Positions 19,934 through 29,894 of a stretch of 64,000 bases of DNA are shown here, piece after piece. A program made the translations under genes and the position numbers. This DNA comes from Acidiferrobacterales bacterium (GTDB taxonomy: Bacteria; Pseudomonadota; Gammaproteobacteria; Arenicellales; JAJDZL01). The notes under the pieces were generated by a model, which searched no databases, was not told where the DNA came from, and saw only the letters and a list, made by a program, of their open reading frames with translations. Every line of letters starts with the position of its first letter. The first letter of the stretch is position 1. The stretch covers positions 1 through 64,000 of the forward strand of contig JAPPIB010000052.1 of the NCBI GenBank assembly GCA_028820695.1. The letters are read 5' to 3'.

Positions 19934-20995
19934 TTATTTGGATTCGGAGGTATTGGGTTTACGCACGAGAAAGTGGTACATTGGGGTGAAAATTCCAGTC
20001 TCTCCGCTTGCAATCAACGCGTCCGCAATTGTATTCAACATTGTACTGACCGCTGTTGAACCTTTAGGAAACATCCGGACTTTCTCGCCCACTCTCAAGG
20101 TCAAGTTGGTCAGGGCTCTTCCGACTGTTGTGCGCGAAATACTCGCTAGACTGAAATCACCCGTCGACTGCAAAGCGAGATACCATGGAGTTTCCGGATC
20201 GGAATCAAACGCAAGATCGCGTACTTCAAGAACTTCAAAACCGGCGGCAGACAGGGCCTCGGGAAATTCTGACGTCATTGCAAGATCAGCTATCCCACCC
20301 CCTCTCTCAATTCTCAATTTGATCTGCTGGTGTCTTTCAGACCCAGGATCGAATTTCTCGGTCATGCACCAATCGCTCCGTGTAAACAGGGCGCCCGGAC
20401 GCAGTACGCGAAAAATTTCCTTAAGAACTGCCACCTTGTCAGGGGCATGGCATAAGGCTTCGATCGAGAAGGCGCCGTCGAACGTATTGTCGGACTCTGG
20501 AATCTGCATGAAGTCGCCGTGGATGAAACGACACAGCGATTCGACGTCTTGCGTGTTTGCCTTTGCGCGCTCAATCTGGTAGGCGTTTATGGTAATTCCA
20601 ACGAAACTGGCACCGCTGTAACGCGCCAGAGTTCCCATTGGACCCCCAACGCCGCATCCCGCATCAAGAACAACCATTTCCGGCTTCAGCGACAATTTGT
20701 CCGCTAAAAGATGTTGGAATCTTGTTATTGAATCCTTAAAGCTTTCGCCTCTTCGACGAGGCGCGAAGTGAAAGGAAGAACCCCAGGCAAACTCGTAAAA
20801 GTCAGTGGCTATATCATAGTATCGAGAGACGAGTGATCCATATTCTTCCTTTCTGTGCGCCAACCCACCATCATGAATCTCAGCATATCCGTCAACCACG
20901 GATTTAAGCTCATCTGATTCGACATCGGCAAGTGAACTTGTACCAGAAAGTTTGTTGGGGACAAAAGGTAATCGAATTTTCGGCCGGGATGTCAT
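19934..20995 (-). CDS. smt: Sterol C-24 methyltransferase (Erg6/SMT family)
   Basis: A 353-residue SAM-dependent methyltransferase collinear with eukaryotic Erg6/SMT. Counting from the TTG at 21004 (ATG at 20995 is three codons later), the aromatic region I is YEFAWGSSFHF (70-80) versus YEYGWGSSFHF in yeast. The SAM motif is LDAGCGVGGP (113-122). Region III is SIEALCHAP (180-188). The C-terminal sterol-methyltransferase domain is present and ends GIFTPMYHFLVRKP. These residues define sterol side-chain methylation at C-24 of a delta-24 sterol. The gene lies about 11 kb from the sterol locus at 32-50 kb, between genes unrelated to sterols. A tocopherol or other C-methyltransferase is a weaker alternative because the sterol-specific regions are retained. 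Confidence 0.85.
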   Translation of the reverse strand: MTSRPKIRLPFVPNKLSGTSSLADVESDELKSVVDGYAEIHDGGLAHRKEEYGSLVSRYYDIATDFYEFAWGSSFHFAPRRRGESFKDSITRFQHLLADKLSLKPEMVVLDAGCGVGGPMGTLARYSGASFVGITINAYQIERAKANTQDVESLCRFIHGDFMQIPESDNTFDGAFSIEALCHAPDKVAVLKEIFRVLRPGALFTRSDWCMTEKFDPGSERHQQIKLRIERGGGIADLAMTSEFPEALSAAGFEVLEVRDLAFDSDPETPWYLALQSTGDFSLASISRTTVGRALTNLTLRVGEKVRMFPKGSTAVSTMLNTIADALIASGETGIFTPMYHFLVRKPNTSESK

Positions 20996-21229
20996 TCTAT
21001 ACAATTGGACTTCGAGCAGTGTAATGGCGTTATTCTAGATTGGAAGCTATGGAGAATCAAGACATTGCTCCCGTCCGGCATGCCAGGAAAAACAGTTGCC
21101 GAAGCAAATTTCAGGTCGATTCTGCCACCACCGGTTGAAGTCTCCCATACCCGCATTGCAAGAGTGCTTTGTTCTGCGATCCGGACTAGGGCGTAAACGT
21201 CAAAACACTGATGAACCCGAAATCAGTCC

Positions 21230-21994
21230 TCAGCGCGGTTGCATTCGAATCGCACCATCCAGCCTGATCACCTCACCGTTCAGCAACTGGTTTTCCAGTA
21301 TGTGCTCGACCAGTCGGGCAAACTCCCCCGGATCACCAAGCCGCTTTGGAAATGGCACCTGATTCGCCAGACTTTGCTGAACCTCTTCGGGCATGCCGAA
21401 CAATAACGGTGTAGCGATCATTCCAGGCGCAATTGTCATCACCCGGATTCCTGCACTTGCGAGTTCCCTCGCTGCCTGTATCGTCAAGGCAACAATCGCA
21501 CCTTTGGAGGCACTGTACGCCGCCTGTCCGATCTGACCTTCAAATGCGGAAACCGAAGCGACGTTGATAATGACGCCGCGTTCGCCGATCTCATCCAATG
21601 GTGGTTCATTGCGTACTGCGGTGGCCATAAGACGCATTGCATTGAACGTCCCGATCAGGTTGACATCAATAACCCGTCTGAAATCCTCAAGCGGCATGGC
21701 TCCGTCCCTACCAACGATTCGCCTGGCTGGGGCTATACCTGCGCAATTGATAAGGATACGCGCCACGCCGTGCGACTCGCCGGCCGAAGCTATGGCGCCA
21801 GCCATGCTGTCAGCGTCCGTTACATCACACGCAACGGCCAGACCACCGATCTCGTCGGCGATTTCACTTATTCTGTCACCATCAATGTCAAGCAGACCGA
21901 CTTTGGCCCCGTGCTGTGCCAGAAGTCGTGCTGTCGCCTCCCCCATTCCAGATGCCGAGCCTGTCACCAAGGCCGCCGACCCATCAATTCTCAT
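21230..21994 (-). CDS. SDR-family 3-hydroxyacyl-CoA dehydrogenase (type II-like)
   Basis: A 254-residue short-chain dehydrogenase. The Rossmann motif is LVTGSASGMGEATA, Asp in DIDGDR favours NAD(H), and the active site has INVASVSAFEGQIGQAAYSASKG (Ser, Tyr, Lys). The C-terminal half (APGMIATPLLFGMP, PFPKRLGDPGEFARLV) is characteristic of HSD17B10/type II 3-hydroxyacyl-CoA dehydrogenases. The likely role is the third step of beta-oxidation of branched or short-chain acyl-CoAs. HSD17B10-type enzymes also oxidise steroids, which is worth remembering here, but nothing in the sequence demonstrates it. Confidence 0.85.
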   Translation of the reverse strand: MRIDGSAALVTGSASGMGEATARLLAQHGAKVGLLDIDGDRISEIADEIGGLAVACDVTDADSMAGAIASAGESHGVARILINCAGIAPARRIVGRDGAMPLEDFRRVIDVNLIGTFNAMRLMATAVRNEPPLDEIGERGVIINVASVSAFEGQIGQAAYSASKGAIVALTIQAARELASAGIRVMTIAPGMIATPLLFGMPEEVQQSLANQVPFPKRLGDPGEFARLVEHILENQLLNGEVIRLDGAIRMQPR

Positions 21995-22179
21995 CGTAAT
22001 CCCCCAATACGCAGTTCCAATTTCGAGATGAATTGATTAAACAGCATTTCAACGGAAAATGCATGTAAGTTCCAGATGTCATCGCTGCTTGTCACTTCCA
22101 ATCCGACCGATTTCAATGATTCAGTTGCGATCGGCTGATTGACTCACCTTGCATCACTCAACAAAGTAGCGGTTAGCGT

Positions 22180-22911
22180 ATGGAACCTCTGTTCACAGCG
22201 GCAACAGCCAAAGTTTTGTGTATACTTTTTCTATATTTCACCTTCCAGCATATCCTCAAGTTCAAAGTGAGCATTCCGAATGTAATTTCAAATCCAGGTC
22301 AGTGCCCGGCACAAAGCGAGACTATCCCGCCCGGAAGTTATTGGCACGGAGTTCTCACGGAAGGAAGTTTGCTGAGGATTATTGACGTACAGGGTCAACA
22401 AGGTGTTGATTTCCTTTGTTATAACGCAAATAATCTTGAAGAAAGATATCACGCTCCCAATACCATCAAGGCAGCACAGAGCATTCACATTTCGAAAGAC
22501 TCTGTCCTCTACTCCGATTATGCCAATCCCTTATTGACCTTGGTTGAAGATACAACACCGGGCGGACACGATACAATAGCCGGTTGCTGTTCTTCCTGGA
22601 GCAATCAGATGCTGTATGGAGTTTCAGATGTGCCCGGTTGTCGGGAGAGTTTTCTAAGTGCACTTTCGCATTACGGGCTGGGATGGCGCGATATCGTTCC
22701 AAATATCAACTTCTTTTGCTCGGTCCCAGTCTACGAGGACGGACATACGGAAAAATCGGTATTCGAACCCGGAAAATCCATTGCTGGGGACTACGTCACT
22801 CTGCGAGCTGACACGGACGTACTTTCAGTAATTTCAAACTGCCCGCAGGTCAACAATCCATGCAACAGCGAAAATCCGACAGAAGTTCGAGTGGAAGTTT
22901 ACCGACAGTAA
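22180..22911 (+). CDS. DUF1989 (urea carboxylase-associated family) protein
   Basis: A 243-residue protein with the DUF1989 signature: ETIPPGSYWHGVL, a VQGQQGVDFLCYNA core, TPGGHDTIAGCCS and GWRDIVPNINFF. The family accompanies urea amidolyase genes and aminomethyl-type catabolism; its chemistry is not settled, and metal binding is expected from its conserved Cys and His. No urea amidolyase genes are nearby. The first 29 residues are hydrophobic and not family-like, so a start at the GTG at 22267 is possible. Confidence 0.78.
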   Translation: MEPLFTAATAKVLCILFLYFTFQHILKFKVSIPNVISNPGQCPAQSETIPPGSYWHGVLTEGSLLRIIDVQGQQGVDFLCYNANNLEERYHAPNTIKAAQSIHISKDSVLYSDYANPLLTLVEDTTPGGHDTIAGCCSSWSNQMLYGVSDVPGCRESFLSALSHYGLGWRDIVPNINFFCSVPVYEDGHTEKSVFEPGKSIAGDYVTLRADTDVLSVISNCPQVNNPCNSENPTEVRVEVYRQ

Positions 22912-22954
22912 TTCGTGCCTTTCAGCTAACTTGACGACGTCAGAGAAATAAATT

Positions 22955-24583
22955 ATGACCCAAGAGCGAGACTCACTCGAATATGACGTTGTGATTGTCG
23001 GAGCGGGGCCCTCAGGTCTTGCTGCCGGGATCAGGCTACGGCAATTGTGCATGGAAAAAGGCCACGATCTGAGTGTCTGTATATTGGAGAAAGGCTCAGA
23101 GGTTGGCGCGCACATTCTGTCCGGAGCAGTTTTACAGCCGACGGCCCTGAATGAACTTCTGCCCGATTGGAAGGAAACTGGCGCACCCTTGAACTGTCCG
23201 GTAACCAGGGATAAGTTCGTCATGCTCACCAAGAACTCAGCCTTCACGCTTCCAACACCGCCGCAGATGAACAACCATGGCAACTATATCATCTCACTGG
23301 GGAATCTGTGCCGATGGTTGGCAGAACAGGCGGAAGCGATTGGAATCGACATATTTCCGGGATACGCCGCGGCGGAAGTTCTCTATGACGGGAACCGCGT
23401 CAAAGGTGTCGCGACAGGAGACATGGGCATTGGAAAAGACGGACAGCCGACAGCCAACTATGCGCCCGGAGCAGAGCTGCATGCCCGACTGACGCTCTTC
23501 GCCGAAGGATGCAGGGGTTCTCTGACGAAAACGCTATATGAACGTTACCAGCTTCGCAAGGATGCACAACCACAAACTTTCGGAATTGGAATCAAGGAAC
23601 TGTGGGAGGTTGACAGCAGCGTCCACGAACAAGGGTATGTCTGGCATAGTATCGGTTGGCCGCTGGACAGTTCGACCTATGGCGGTTCGTTCATCTATCA
23701 CCTTGACAACAACCAGGTGGCAACAGGTTTTGTTGTGGGACTTGACTACGAAAACCCCTATCTAAGCCCATTCGAAGAATTTCAGCGATTCAAGCAACAC
23801 CGGGCAATTAGGAATATTTTCGAAAATGGACGCAGGGTAGCCTACGGCGCGCGTGCGTTGGTAGAAGGAGGCTATCAGGCAATTCCGAAACTGACGTTCC
23901 CAGGCGGCGCCCTAATCGGAGACTGTGCGGGTTTTCTCAACACGCCAAAGATCAAAGGCACCCACACCGCGATGAAATCCGGAATGACTGCAGGCGAAGC
24001 CGCATATGAATACCTCGCATCGGACGCTCAAGGCGAGCTGACGGGCTACAGCGAAGCGCTCAAATCAAGCTGGTTGTGGAAGGAACTGTATCTCGCACGC
24101 AACATCCGCCCAAGTTTCAGACTGGGGAAGTGGCCAGGCATGATCTACTCCGGACTTGATTCTTTTGTGCTGCGCGGGCGTGCGCCTTGGACGTTTCGCC
24201 ACCACGATGACCATAAGTCGCTGAAGAAGGCAACCGAATGTACTCCGATTGAATATCCAAAACCTGATGGCGTCGTCAGTTTCGACAGGAATTCGTCCGT
24301 CTATCTGTCAAATACGAACCACGAGGAGAATCAACCGGCACACCTGACGTTAAAAGATGATTCAGTCCCCATTTCTGTGAATCTCAAGGACTATGATGCG
24401 CCTGAACAGCGTTACTGCCCCGCAGGGGTATACGAGATTGTCCATGAAGACAACAGTCCGAAACTCGTAATCAACGCTCAGAATTGTGTTCACTGTAAAA
24501 CTTGTGACATCAAGGACATGACTCAGAATATCAACTGGATCGTTCCTGAAGGCGGCGGCGGACCCAACTATCCCAATATGTAG
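22955..24583 (+). CDS. Electron transfer flavoprotein-ubiquinone oxidoreductase
   Basis: A 542-residue ETF-QO. The N-terminal FAD motif is [17 protein letters not shown]. The C-terminal ferredoxin-like segment [19 protein letters not shown] carries cysteines for the 4Fe-4S cluster, completed by Cys in YCPAGVYE. The final motif [13 protein letters not shown] is nearly invariant in the family. It passes electrons from acyl-CoA and other dehydrogenases, via ETF, into membrane ubiquinone. The ETF alpha and beta genes are not in this window, but the acyl-CoA dehydrogenase at 51.2-53.0 kb is a likely client. Confidence 0.95.
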   Translation: MTQERDSLEYDVVIVGAGPSGLAAGIRLRQLCMEKGHDLSVCILEKGSEVGAHILSGAVLQPTALNELLPDWKETGAPLNCPVTRDKFVMLTKNSAFTLPTPPQMNNHGNYIISLGNLCRWLAEQAEAIGIDIFPGYAAAEVLYDGNRVKGVATGDMGIGKDGQPTANYAPGAELHARLTLFAEGCRGSLTKTLYERYQLRKDAQPQTFGIGIKELWEVDSSVHEQGYVWHSIGWPLDSSTYGGSFIYHLDNNQVATGFVVGLDYENPYLSPFEEFQRFKQHRAIRNIFENGRRVAYGARALVEGGYQAIPKLTFPGGALIGDCAGFLNTPKIKGTHTAMKSGMTAGEAAYEYLASDAQGELTGYSEALKSSWLWKELYLARNIRPSFRLGKWPGMIYSGLDSFVLRGRAPWTFRHHDDHKSLKKATECTPIEYPKPDGVVSFDRNSSVYLSNTNHEENQPAHLTLKDDSVPISVNLKDYDAPEQRYCPAGVYEIVHEDNSPKLVINAQNCVHCKTCDIKDMTQNINWIVPEGGGGPNYPNM

Positions 24584-24669
24584 TGGAAGTGGCTATATCA
24601 ACCAACGGAGTGAGTACTGTGCCCTAAACGCTTCGCGAACACTGACATGACGCGAGCTGCGATGGAAAA

Positions 24670-24825
24670 ATGAATATTCCCAATCAAGTCGGCAGGATAT
24701 TGTGCAAGTTGGGATTGCACAAGTATCGTGTTGTTGAGATCAAGTTCGGATTTGGGACATCAGGCAAGGTGGAAATTGTCGAGTGTGAACGATGCGGGTA
24801 TACGACCTCCCGTCTAGCAAAGTAA
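24670..24825 (+). CDS. Small CxxC protein of unknown function
   Basis: A 51-residue reading frame, MNIPNQVGRILCKLGLHKYR at the start and VECERCGYTTSRLAK at the end. The Cys12/His17 and Cys39/Cys42 arrangement suggests a small zinc-binding ribbon, as seen in several uncharacterised mini-proteins. It stops seven bases before the aromatic amino acid decarboxylase ATG, so the two may be co-transcribed. No function can be named. The ordered Cys/His spacing and tight placement make it more likely real than chance. Confidence 0.55.
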   Translation: MNIPNQVGRILCKLGLHKYRVVEIKFGFGTSGKVEIVECERCGYTTSRLAK

Positions 24826-24832
24826 TTTCAAC

Positions 24833-26263
24833 ATGACCGACGAGAATTCCGGCGCCAACCACCTGACACCAGATCAGTTCCGTCAATTGGGCTATCAGAC
24901 AATCGATCTCATTGCGGATTACATGCGAGATATTGAATCGTATCCGGTCCGCTCACAAGTCGGTCCGGGGGACATATATCGAAGTTTTCCCGAAAATCCT
25001 CCTTTGCATGGAAAACCCTACAGTGAAGTTCTGGAGGAGATCAAGTCCGTCATCATTCCCGGACTCACGCATTGGCAGTCACCGTCTTTTTTCGCTTATT
25101 TCCCTTCGCATGCTTCCGGACCTTCGATTCTGGGTGACTTGCTGTCATCTGGACTCGGGGTTCAGGGAATGCTCTGGATTACAAGTCCCGCCTGTACCGA
25201 ACTCGAAACCCTGGTCCTCGACTGGATGGTTGAAATTTGCGGCCTGCCGGGACATTTTCATTCCAGCCAGTCTGGCGGAGGTGTGATTCAGGATTCGGCC
25301 TCCTCGGCCACCTTGTGTGCTGCGATTGCGGCAAGAGAAAGGGCCCTGAACGCCAATCCTGATGCGGCACTGTCTGACCTGACAGCCTACATAACGGATC
25401 AGACCCACTCATCGGGAGAGAAAGGCCTCAAGATTGCAGGGTTCCGAGATGACCAAATCCGTAAAGTCATGGTGGATGAACATTTCCGAATGGACGTCGA
25501 ACATCTTGCCGGTCGTATTGCAGAAGACCGGTCCCAAAATCGGATACCCACATTTATCTGCGCGACGATTGGTACAACTTCGTCGCTGGCGATCGACCCG
25601 ATCCGGGAAATATCACAACTTGCCAATCACTCCGATATATGGATGCATGTGGACGCAGCCTATTCCGGCAGTGCGGCTGTGTGTCCGGAATTCCGATACA
25701 TGTTCGATGGATTGGAAAATGTGAATAGCTACTGTTTCAACCCGCATAAGTGGTTGCTGACCAACTTTGATTGTGACATCTTTTATGTCGCCGACAAAAG
25801 CGATCTGATCAACGCGTTGACGTTTTCACCGGAGTATCTGCGTAACAGAGAATCATCTGCGGGAACGGTATTTGACTACAGCGGCTGGCAAATTTCACTT
25901 GGACGACGGTTCCGTTCCCTTAAGTTGTGGTGCGTGATCCACCACTACGGTGTTGAGGGACTGCGGGCGCATATCAGATCGCACGTCAAGCTTGCTGAAC
26001 AATTTACGAGCTGGATCAGGGAAAGTGATGATTTCGAGCTGTTTCAGCCGACGTCATTGAACTTCGTCTGTTTCAGACATCGCGGCGGAGACAATAAAAG
26101 TCAACAGATTCTCGAAATGCTCAACAATTCAGGAAAGTTATTTCTGACGCATACTGTATTGAATGGACAGTATGTCATTCGTTTTGTACCCGGTGCCATA
26201 CGCACGCAGTTGAGCCATATCGAATCCGCCTGGCAACAGATTCAGCAGGCTGCCCGCTCGTAG
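24833..26263 (+). CDS. Pyridoxal-phosphate group II aromatic-L-amino-acid decarboxylase
   Basis: A 476-residue group II decarboxylase. The PLP lysine is in FNPHKWLLTNFDC. Asp and His contacts lie in IWMHVDAAYSGSA. The N-terminal segment FRQLGYQTIDLIADYM and SPSFFAYFPSHASGPS match aromatic amino acid decarboxylases (DOPA, tyrosine, tryptophan or phenylacetaldehyde synthase types). Full length suggests it is active. It lies seven bases after a small CxxC protein gene. The exact amino acid substrate cannot be read from the sequence alone. Confidence 0.9.
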   Translation: MTDENSGANHLTPDQFRQLGYQTIDLIADYMRDIESYPVRSQVGPGDIYRSFPENPPLHGKPYSEVLEEIKSVIIPGLTHWQSPSFFAYFPSHASGPSILGDLLSSGLGVQGMLWITSPACTELETLVLDWMVEICGLPGHFHSSQSGGGVIQDSASSATLCAAIAARERALNANPDAALSDLTAYITDQTHSSGEKGLKIAGFRDDQIRKVMVDEHFRMDVEHLAGRIAEDRSQNRIPTFICATIGTTSSLAIDPIREISQLANHSDIWMHVDAAYSGSAAVCPEFRYMFDGLENVNSYCFNPHKWLLTNFDCDIFYVADKSDLINALTFSPEYLRNRESSAGTVFDYSGWQISLGRRFRSLKLWCVIHHYGVEGLRAHIRSHVKLAEQFTSWIRESDDFELFQPTSLNFVCFRHRGGDNKSQQILEMLNNSGKLFLTHTVLNGQYVIRFVPGAIRTQLSHIESAWQQIQQAARS

Positions 26264-26306
26264 GCCGGATTGGCAGTTTCCATTGCGGAATCAGAATTTG
26301 CGGAAT

Positions 26307-27797
26307 TCATTTCTCGGCGAATCCAATCACCATTCCCACGGCTTTTCTCCAACCCGCCAATAACCGATCGCGCTGGCTTGCGTCCATCGTGACGTCAAAC
26401 CTCCGGTCACATTCCCAATTGTCTGAAATTGCTTCCAAAGTCGAGAACATTCCTATGTGCAACCCTGCCAGATAGGCCGCACCAAGAACAGTTGTCTCGG
26501 TACTGTACGGCCGATCCACCGGCAGATCCAGGACATTGCTCAAGAATTGGCAGAACCAGTCATTACGGGCCATTCCACCATCAACACGCAATCGTTTGAA
26601 TTCATCGGCATCTGTGTGTGCCGCATTCAATAGATCAGCTGTCTGATAGGCAACTGATTCAAGTGCCGCTCGCACAATCTGTGCTCGTCCCGTATCCCTC
26701 GTCATGCCGAATATGGCACCGCGGGCACTTGGTATCCAGTGTGGCGCCCCAAGGCCGGTGAGGGCCGGTACGAGATATACGCCACAGTTATCTTCAAGTG
26801 ATTTTGCGAGTTGCTCTGAATTCGCCGCGTTGTCGATAATTTGCAACCCATCGCGCAACCACTGGAGGGCAGCCCCGGCAACAAATATCGAACCTTCCAG
26901 CGCGTAGCAAGTTTTGGTACCGAGACGATAGGCTACCGTCGAAAGCATCTGATGTTGGGATTGGACTAATTCCGAGCCGGTATTGATCATCATGAAACAC
27001 CCTGTCCCGTAGGTGCTCTTGACCATTCCAGACTGGAAGCATGCCTGGCCAATCAGCGCAGCCTGCTGATCGCCCGCCACACCGCAGATCGGTATCGTCT
27101 CGCCCAGTACGCGTTTTTCGGTCACCCCGAAATCATCAGCGCAGTCCAGAACTTGCGGCAGGCAATGTTCCGGTATCGAGAACAGTTCAAGCAGCTCCTG
27201 ATCCCACCTTTGGCATCGAATGTCATACAGCATGGTCCTTGCCGCATTGGTGGCATCGGTTACATGTGACTTTCCGGCGGTCAGATGCCAGATCAGAAAA
27301 CTGTCAATCGTGCCAAATGCCAATTCATCGAGCTCGGCGCGGTCACGTACACCGGAAACATTCTCCAAAATCCACGCAAATTTCGTCGCCGAGAAATAAG
27401 GGTCAATCAACAGACCCGTCTTGTGCTGTATGCGTTGAGTCAGTCCATCCTGTCTCAAAGACTCACAGTAATTCTCGGTGCGACGATCTTGCCATACGAT
27501 TGCGTTGTAAACCGGTTCACCAGTCCTTCGATCCCAGACAACACTTGTCTCTCGCTGGTTGCTGATGCCGACAGCCTCAACTTTTCCCGATAGGGCAGAA
27601 CACTTGTTCAATACTTCACGACTGACAGCCAAGGTAGTTTCCCAGATTTCTTTCGGATCATGCTCCACCCATCCGTCATCGGGAAAGTATTGCGTGAACT
27701 CCTTTTGCTGCGCGTGCAGTATGCACCCATTACGGTCCATCAAAACAGCTCGGGAACTGGTTGTTCCCTGGTCAATACTGAGGATAAGTGATTGCAA
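26307..27797 (-). CDS. glpK: Glycerol kinase
   Basis: A 496-residue FGGY-family kinase starting LILSIDQGTTSSRAVLMD. It has the SNQRETSVVWDRRTGEPVYNAIVW segment seen in two parts and VDGGMARNDWFCQFLSNVLD, both diagnostic of glycerol kinase. It phosphorylates glycerol to sn-glycerol 3-phosphate. The start is a TTG at 27797, chosen because it sits about nine bases after a good AGGAG ribosome site and matches the family N-terminus. No glpF or glpD is adjacent. Confidence 0.95.
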   Translation of the reverse strand: MQSLILSIDQGTTSSRAVLMDRNGCILHAQQKEFTQYFPDDGWVEHDPKEIWETTLAVSREVLNKCSALSGKVEAVGISNQRETSVVWDRRTGEPVYNAIVWQDRRTENYCESLRQDGLTQRIQHKTGLLIDPYFSATKFAWILENVSGVRDRAELDELAFGTIDSFLIWHLTAGKSHVTDATNAARTMLYDIRCQRWDQELLELFSIPEHCLPQVLDCADDFGVTEKRVLGETIPICGVAGDQQAALIGQACFQSGMVKSTYGTGCFMMINTGSELVQSQHQMLSTVAYRLGTKTCYALEGSIFVAGAALQWLRDGLQIIDNAANSEQLAKSLEDNCGVYLVPALTGLGAPHWIPSARGAIFGMTRDTGRAQIVRAALESVAYQTADLLNAAHTDADEFKRLRVDGGMARNDWFCQFLSNVLDLPVDRPYSTETTVLGAAYLAGLHIGMFSTLEAISDNWECDRRFDVTMDASQRDRLLAGWRKAVGMVIGFAEK

Positions 27798-28324
27798 TGC
27801 GGATCACTCCTGAAAATCCGTTGGCCAACAATTTGGTTTGCCACTCCTGCCTGCAACACGTTGACTCAGAGTCCGCGGTAAATTCAAACCACTCGAATTG
27901 GTCGGACATTTGAGTCGCCTTGGGTGTCTATTCGAAACAAACTCATCTCAAGCGGCAACATCAGCGGACTTGTCTGAGATGCCGACCAAGCCAATGGTGG
28001 AACAGGTTTCACTATCCGGCCTCTGCAGCCAAGCATCATTCCAGGCAGTATAGACTCGGCGGTATGAAATACGTTTGAAAGGTTGATGGTTGGGACTTCG
28101 TTCCACTATTCCACGGGAATTCCTCAATCGCTGCATCTTGCTGTACTGCGGTGCTATTGAACGAAAACTGAGAGTTTCCGACTCCGGTTGTCCAGACCAT
28201 TGCTTGTAAAGTTACACTCATTCGCAGCAGGTCTCGTTACAATTCTGTGCGCGATAATCAGGTCACGTCCTCGTTTGCTGCATCTGGGACTGCTGTCAGA
28301 CAGACGCTACGGCTTGACTGAAGT
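27798..28324. other. Intergenic region without a recognisable gene
   Basis: About 527 bases. The 5' part holds the ribosome site and presumably the promoter for glycerol kinase. Short reading frames within it resemble nothing known. I see no RNA gene or repeat. Confidence 0.6.
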
Positions 28325-29884
28325 TCAGACACCCGTATCCTTGTCCATATTCTCGGTAACCGATTTAGCGAATTCCAGTCTCTGAATTTTTCCCGACGGC
28401 CCTTTGGGAAGGTCATCTGTGAAAAATATCTTGCTTGGACATCGAAAATCTCCAAGTTCCTTCCTGCAAAACTCAATCAGTTCCTCTTCGGAACATGTAT
28501 GGTTGGCCTTGAGAACCACCCCCACTGCGACAATCTGACCATATGTATCGTCAGGAAGACCGAATGCTCCGGCTTCCTTGACCGAGTCATGATGGTAGAG
28601 CACATCATCGACCTCACGGGGAGAAATGTTTTCCCCTCCCTTGATGATCAATTCCTTGATTCGTCCAGTAACAAAAAAATAGTTGTCCTGATCGTAAAAT
28701 CCGAGATCGCCCGTCCGGAACCAACCGTCATGGGTAAAGGAGGTCAGAGTTTCGTATGGAGCATTGAAATATTCAGAAAATACATTGGGGCCCCGCACGA
28801 CAATCTCACCGATTTCATTGTTGCCAAGTGTTTTTTGTTCGTTGCTGATGATTTTCACCTCGGTTCCGCAAGGTCGTCCGACCGACCCAGGCTTCCGGAT
28901 ACCCAAAGGCATCCGATTCGCGAGAATGGGTGCGGACGTCTCCGTCAGCCCCATAGTCTCGATCATCGGAACTCCAAAAATCTCCTCGAAATCTTCGTGC
29001 ATGCCGGATGGCATGGATGATGAGGCAGAACGAACAAATCTCAGCGACGCCACTTGTGCCCTTAACCGGGCATCATCCTTACTATCCCTTAATTCGTCCA
29101 GTATGTATTTGGCCATTGTCGGCACCAGGCTCACCCATGTGCACTTGTATTCATCGATGTGTGTACAAAACTTTGAGACGCTGAATTTTCTCGGCATGAC
29201 AACGCGCGAACCACTGATAATCGGAGATATTGCTGTCACAACCAGTCCATTGATGTGGTAAAGAGGCAAAACACAGTACGCAATGTCATCAAGTGAAAGC
29301 CAATGTGCTTTTTTGACGTTATCTCCACCTGCAATCAAATTTGAATGCTTCAACACCGCGCCTTTGGGCAATCCAACTGTTCCAGACGTATGCAGGATCA
29401 TAGCTGCCGACTCGCTTTTGATTCTGTGGCTCCTGAAATTGTCCGAACCTGGGTTGGTCACGGGCATCTGAAATCCAGTCGTGGTGTCCACATCAACAAT
29501 CTGGATGTCCTTATCCAGCTCATCAAGAAGTGAATCCAGCAGTGGACGATATCGCTCGCTGACGAATACCACCTCAACACCTGCATTTGTCAATGCAAAC
29601 AGTAGGTTTCGACGGCTGGCAACGACATTGAGCGGAACGATGACATGCCCGGAATACATCGTCCCCAGACACACAATCGTTGTCCAGTGTCCGTTTTCCA
29701 GCATGAATCCAACCTTGGTGGGCTCGGTGAATCCAGCATGCCACATCATCCGGCCAAATTCTTGGCAAAAACTCCTCAACTGCTCATAGGTCATGGTGAG
29801 ATCACTATCGGGATCAATCAGGTAAATACGCGTGGCGTACGCCTTCGCACATCGAATAATTAATGATCGAATGGTATCTGACAT
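28325..29884 (-). CDS. AMP-forming carboxylate-CoA ligase (SauT-like candidate)
   Basis: About 519 residues, beginning MSDTIRSLIIRCAKAYATR. The P-loop is LHTSGTVGLPKGAVLKHSN, the A5 motif ETMGLTETSAPI, A8 GWFRTGDLGFYDQDNYFFVTGR, and the catalytic lysine is in PKGPSGKIQRLEF. The start at 29884 leaves ten bases after the aldehyde dehydrogenase stop; the longer frame would overlap that gene. Ligase plus CoA-acylating aldehyde dehydrogenase would reduce an acid to an aldehyde or the reverse. In sulfoacetate degradation this pair is SauT and SauS, so a short sulfonated or related acid is a reasonable guess, but fatty or other acids are not excluded. Confidence 0.78.
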   Translation of the reverse strand: MSDTIRSLIIRCAKAYATRIYLIDPDSDLTMTYEQLRSFCQEFGRMMWHAGFTEPTKVGFMLENGHWTTIVCLGTMYSGHVIVPLNVVASRRNLLFALTNAGVEVVFVSERYRPLLDSLLDELDKDIQIVDVDTTTGFQMPVTNPGSDNFRSHRIKSESAAMILHTSGTVGLPKGAVLKHSNLIAGGDNVKKAHWLSLDDIAYCVLPLYHINGLVVTAISPIISGSRVVMPRKFSVSKFCTHIDEYKCTWVSLVPTMAKYILDELRDSKDDARLRAQVASLRFVRSASSSMPSGMHEDFEEIFGVPMIETMGLTETSAPILANRMPLGIRKPGSVGRPCGTEVKIISNEQKTLGNNEIGEIVVRGPNVFSEYFNAPYETLTSFTHDGWFRTGDLGFYDQDNYFFVTGRIKELIIKGGENISPREVDDVLYHHDSVKEAGAFGLPDDTYGQIVAVGVVLKANHTCSEEELIEFCRKELGDFRCPSKIFFTDDLPKGPSGKIQRLEFAKSVTENMDKDTGV

Positions 29885-29894
29885 CGTGAAAATC

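Noticed and set aside
19740..20582. A 280-codon open frame on the plus strand
   Set aside because: It is antisense to the sterol methyltransferase gene, which has clear family motifs; the plus-strand translation resembles nothing.
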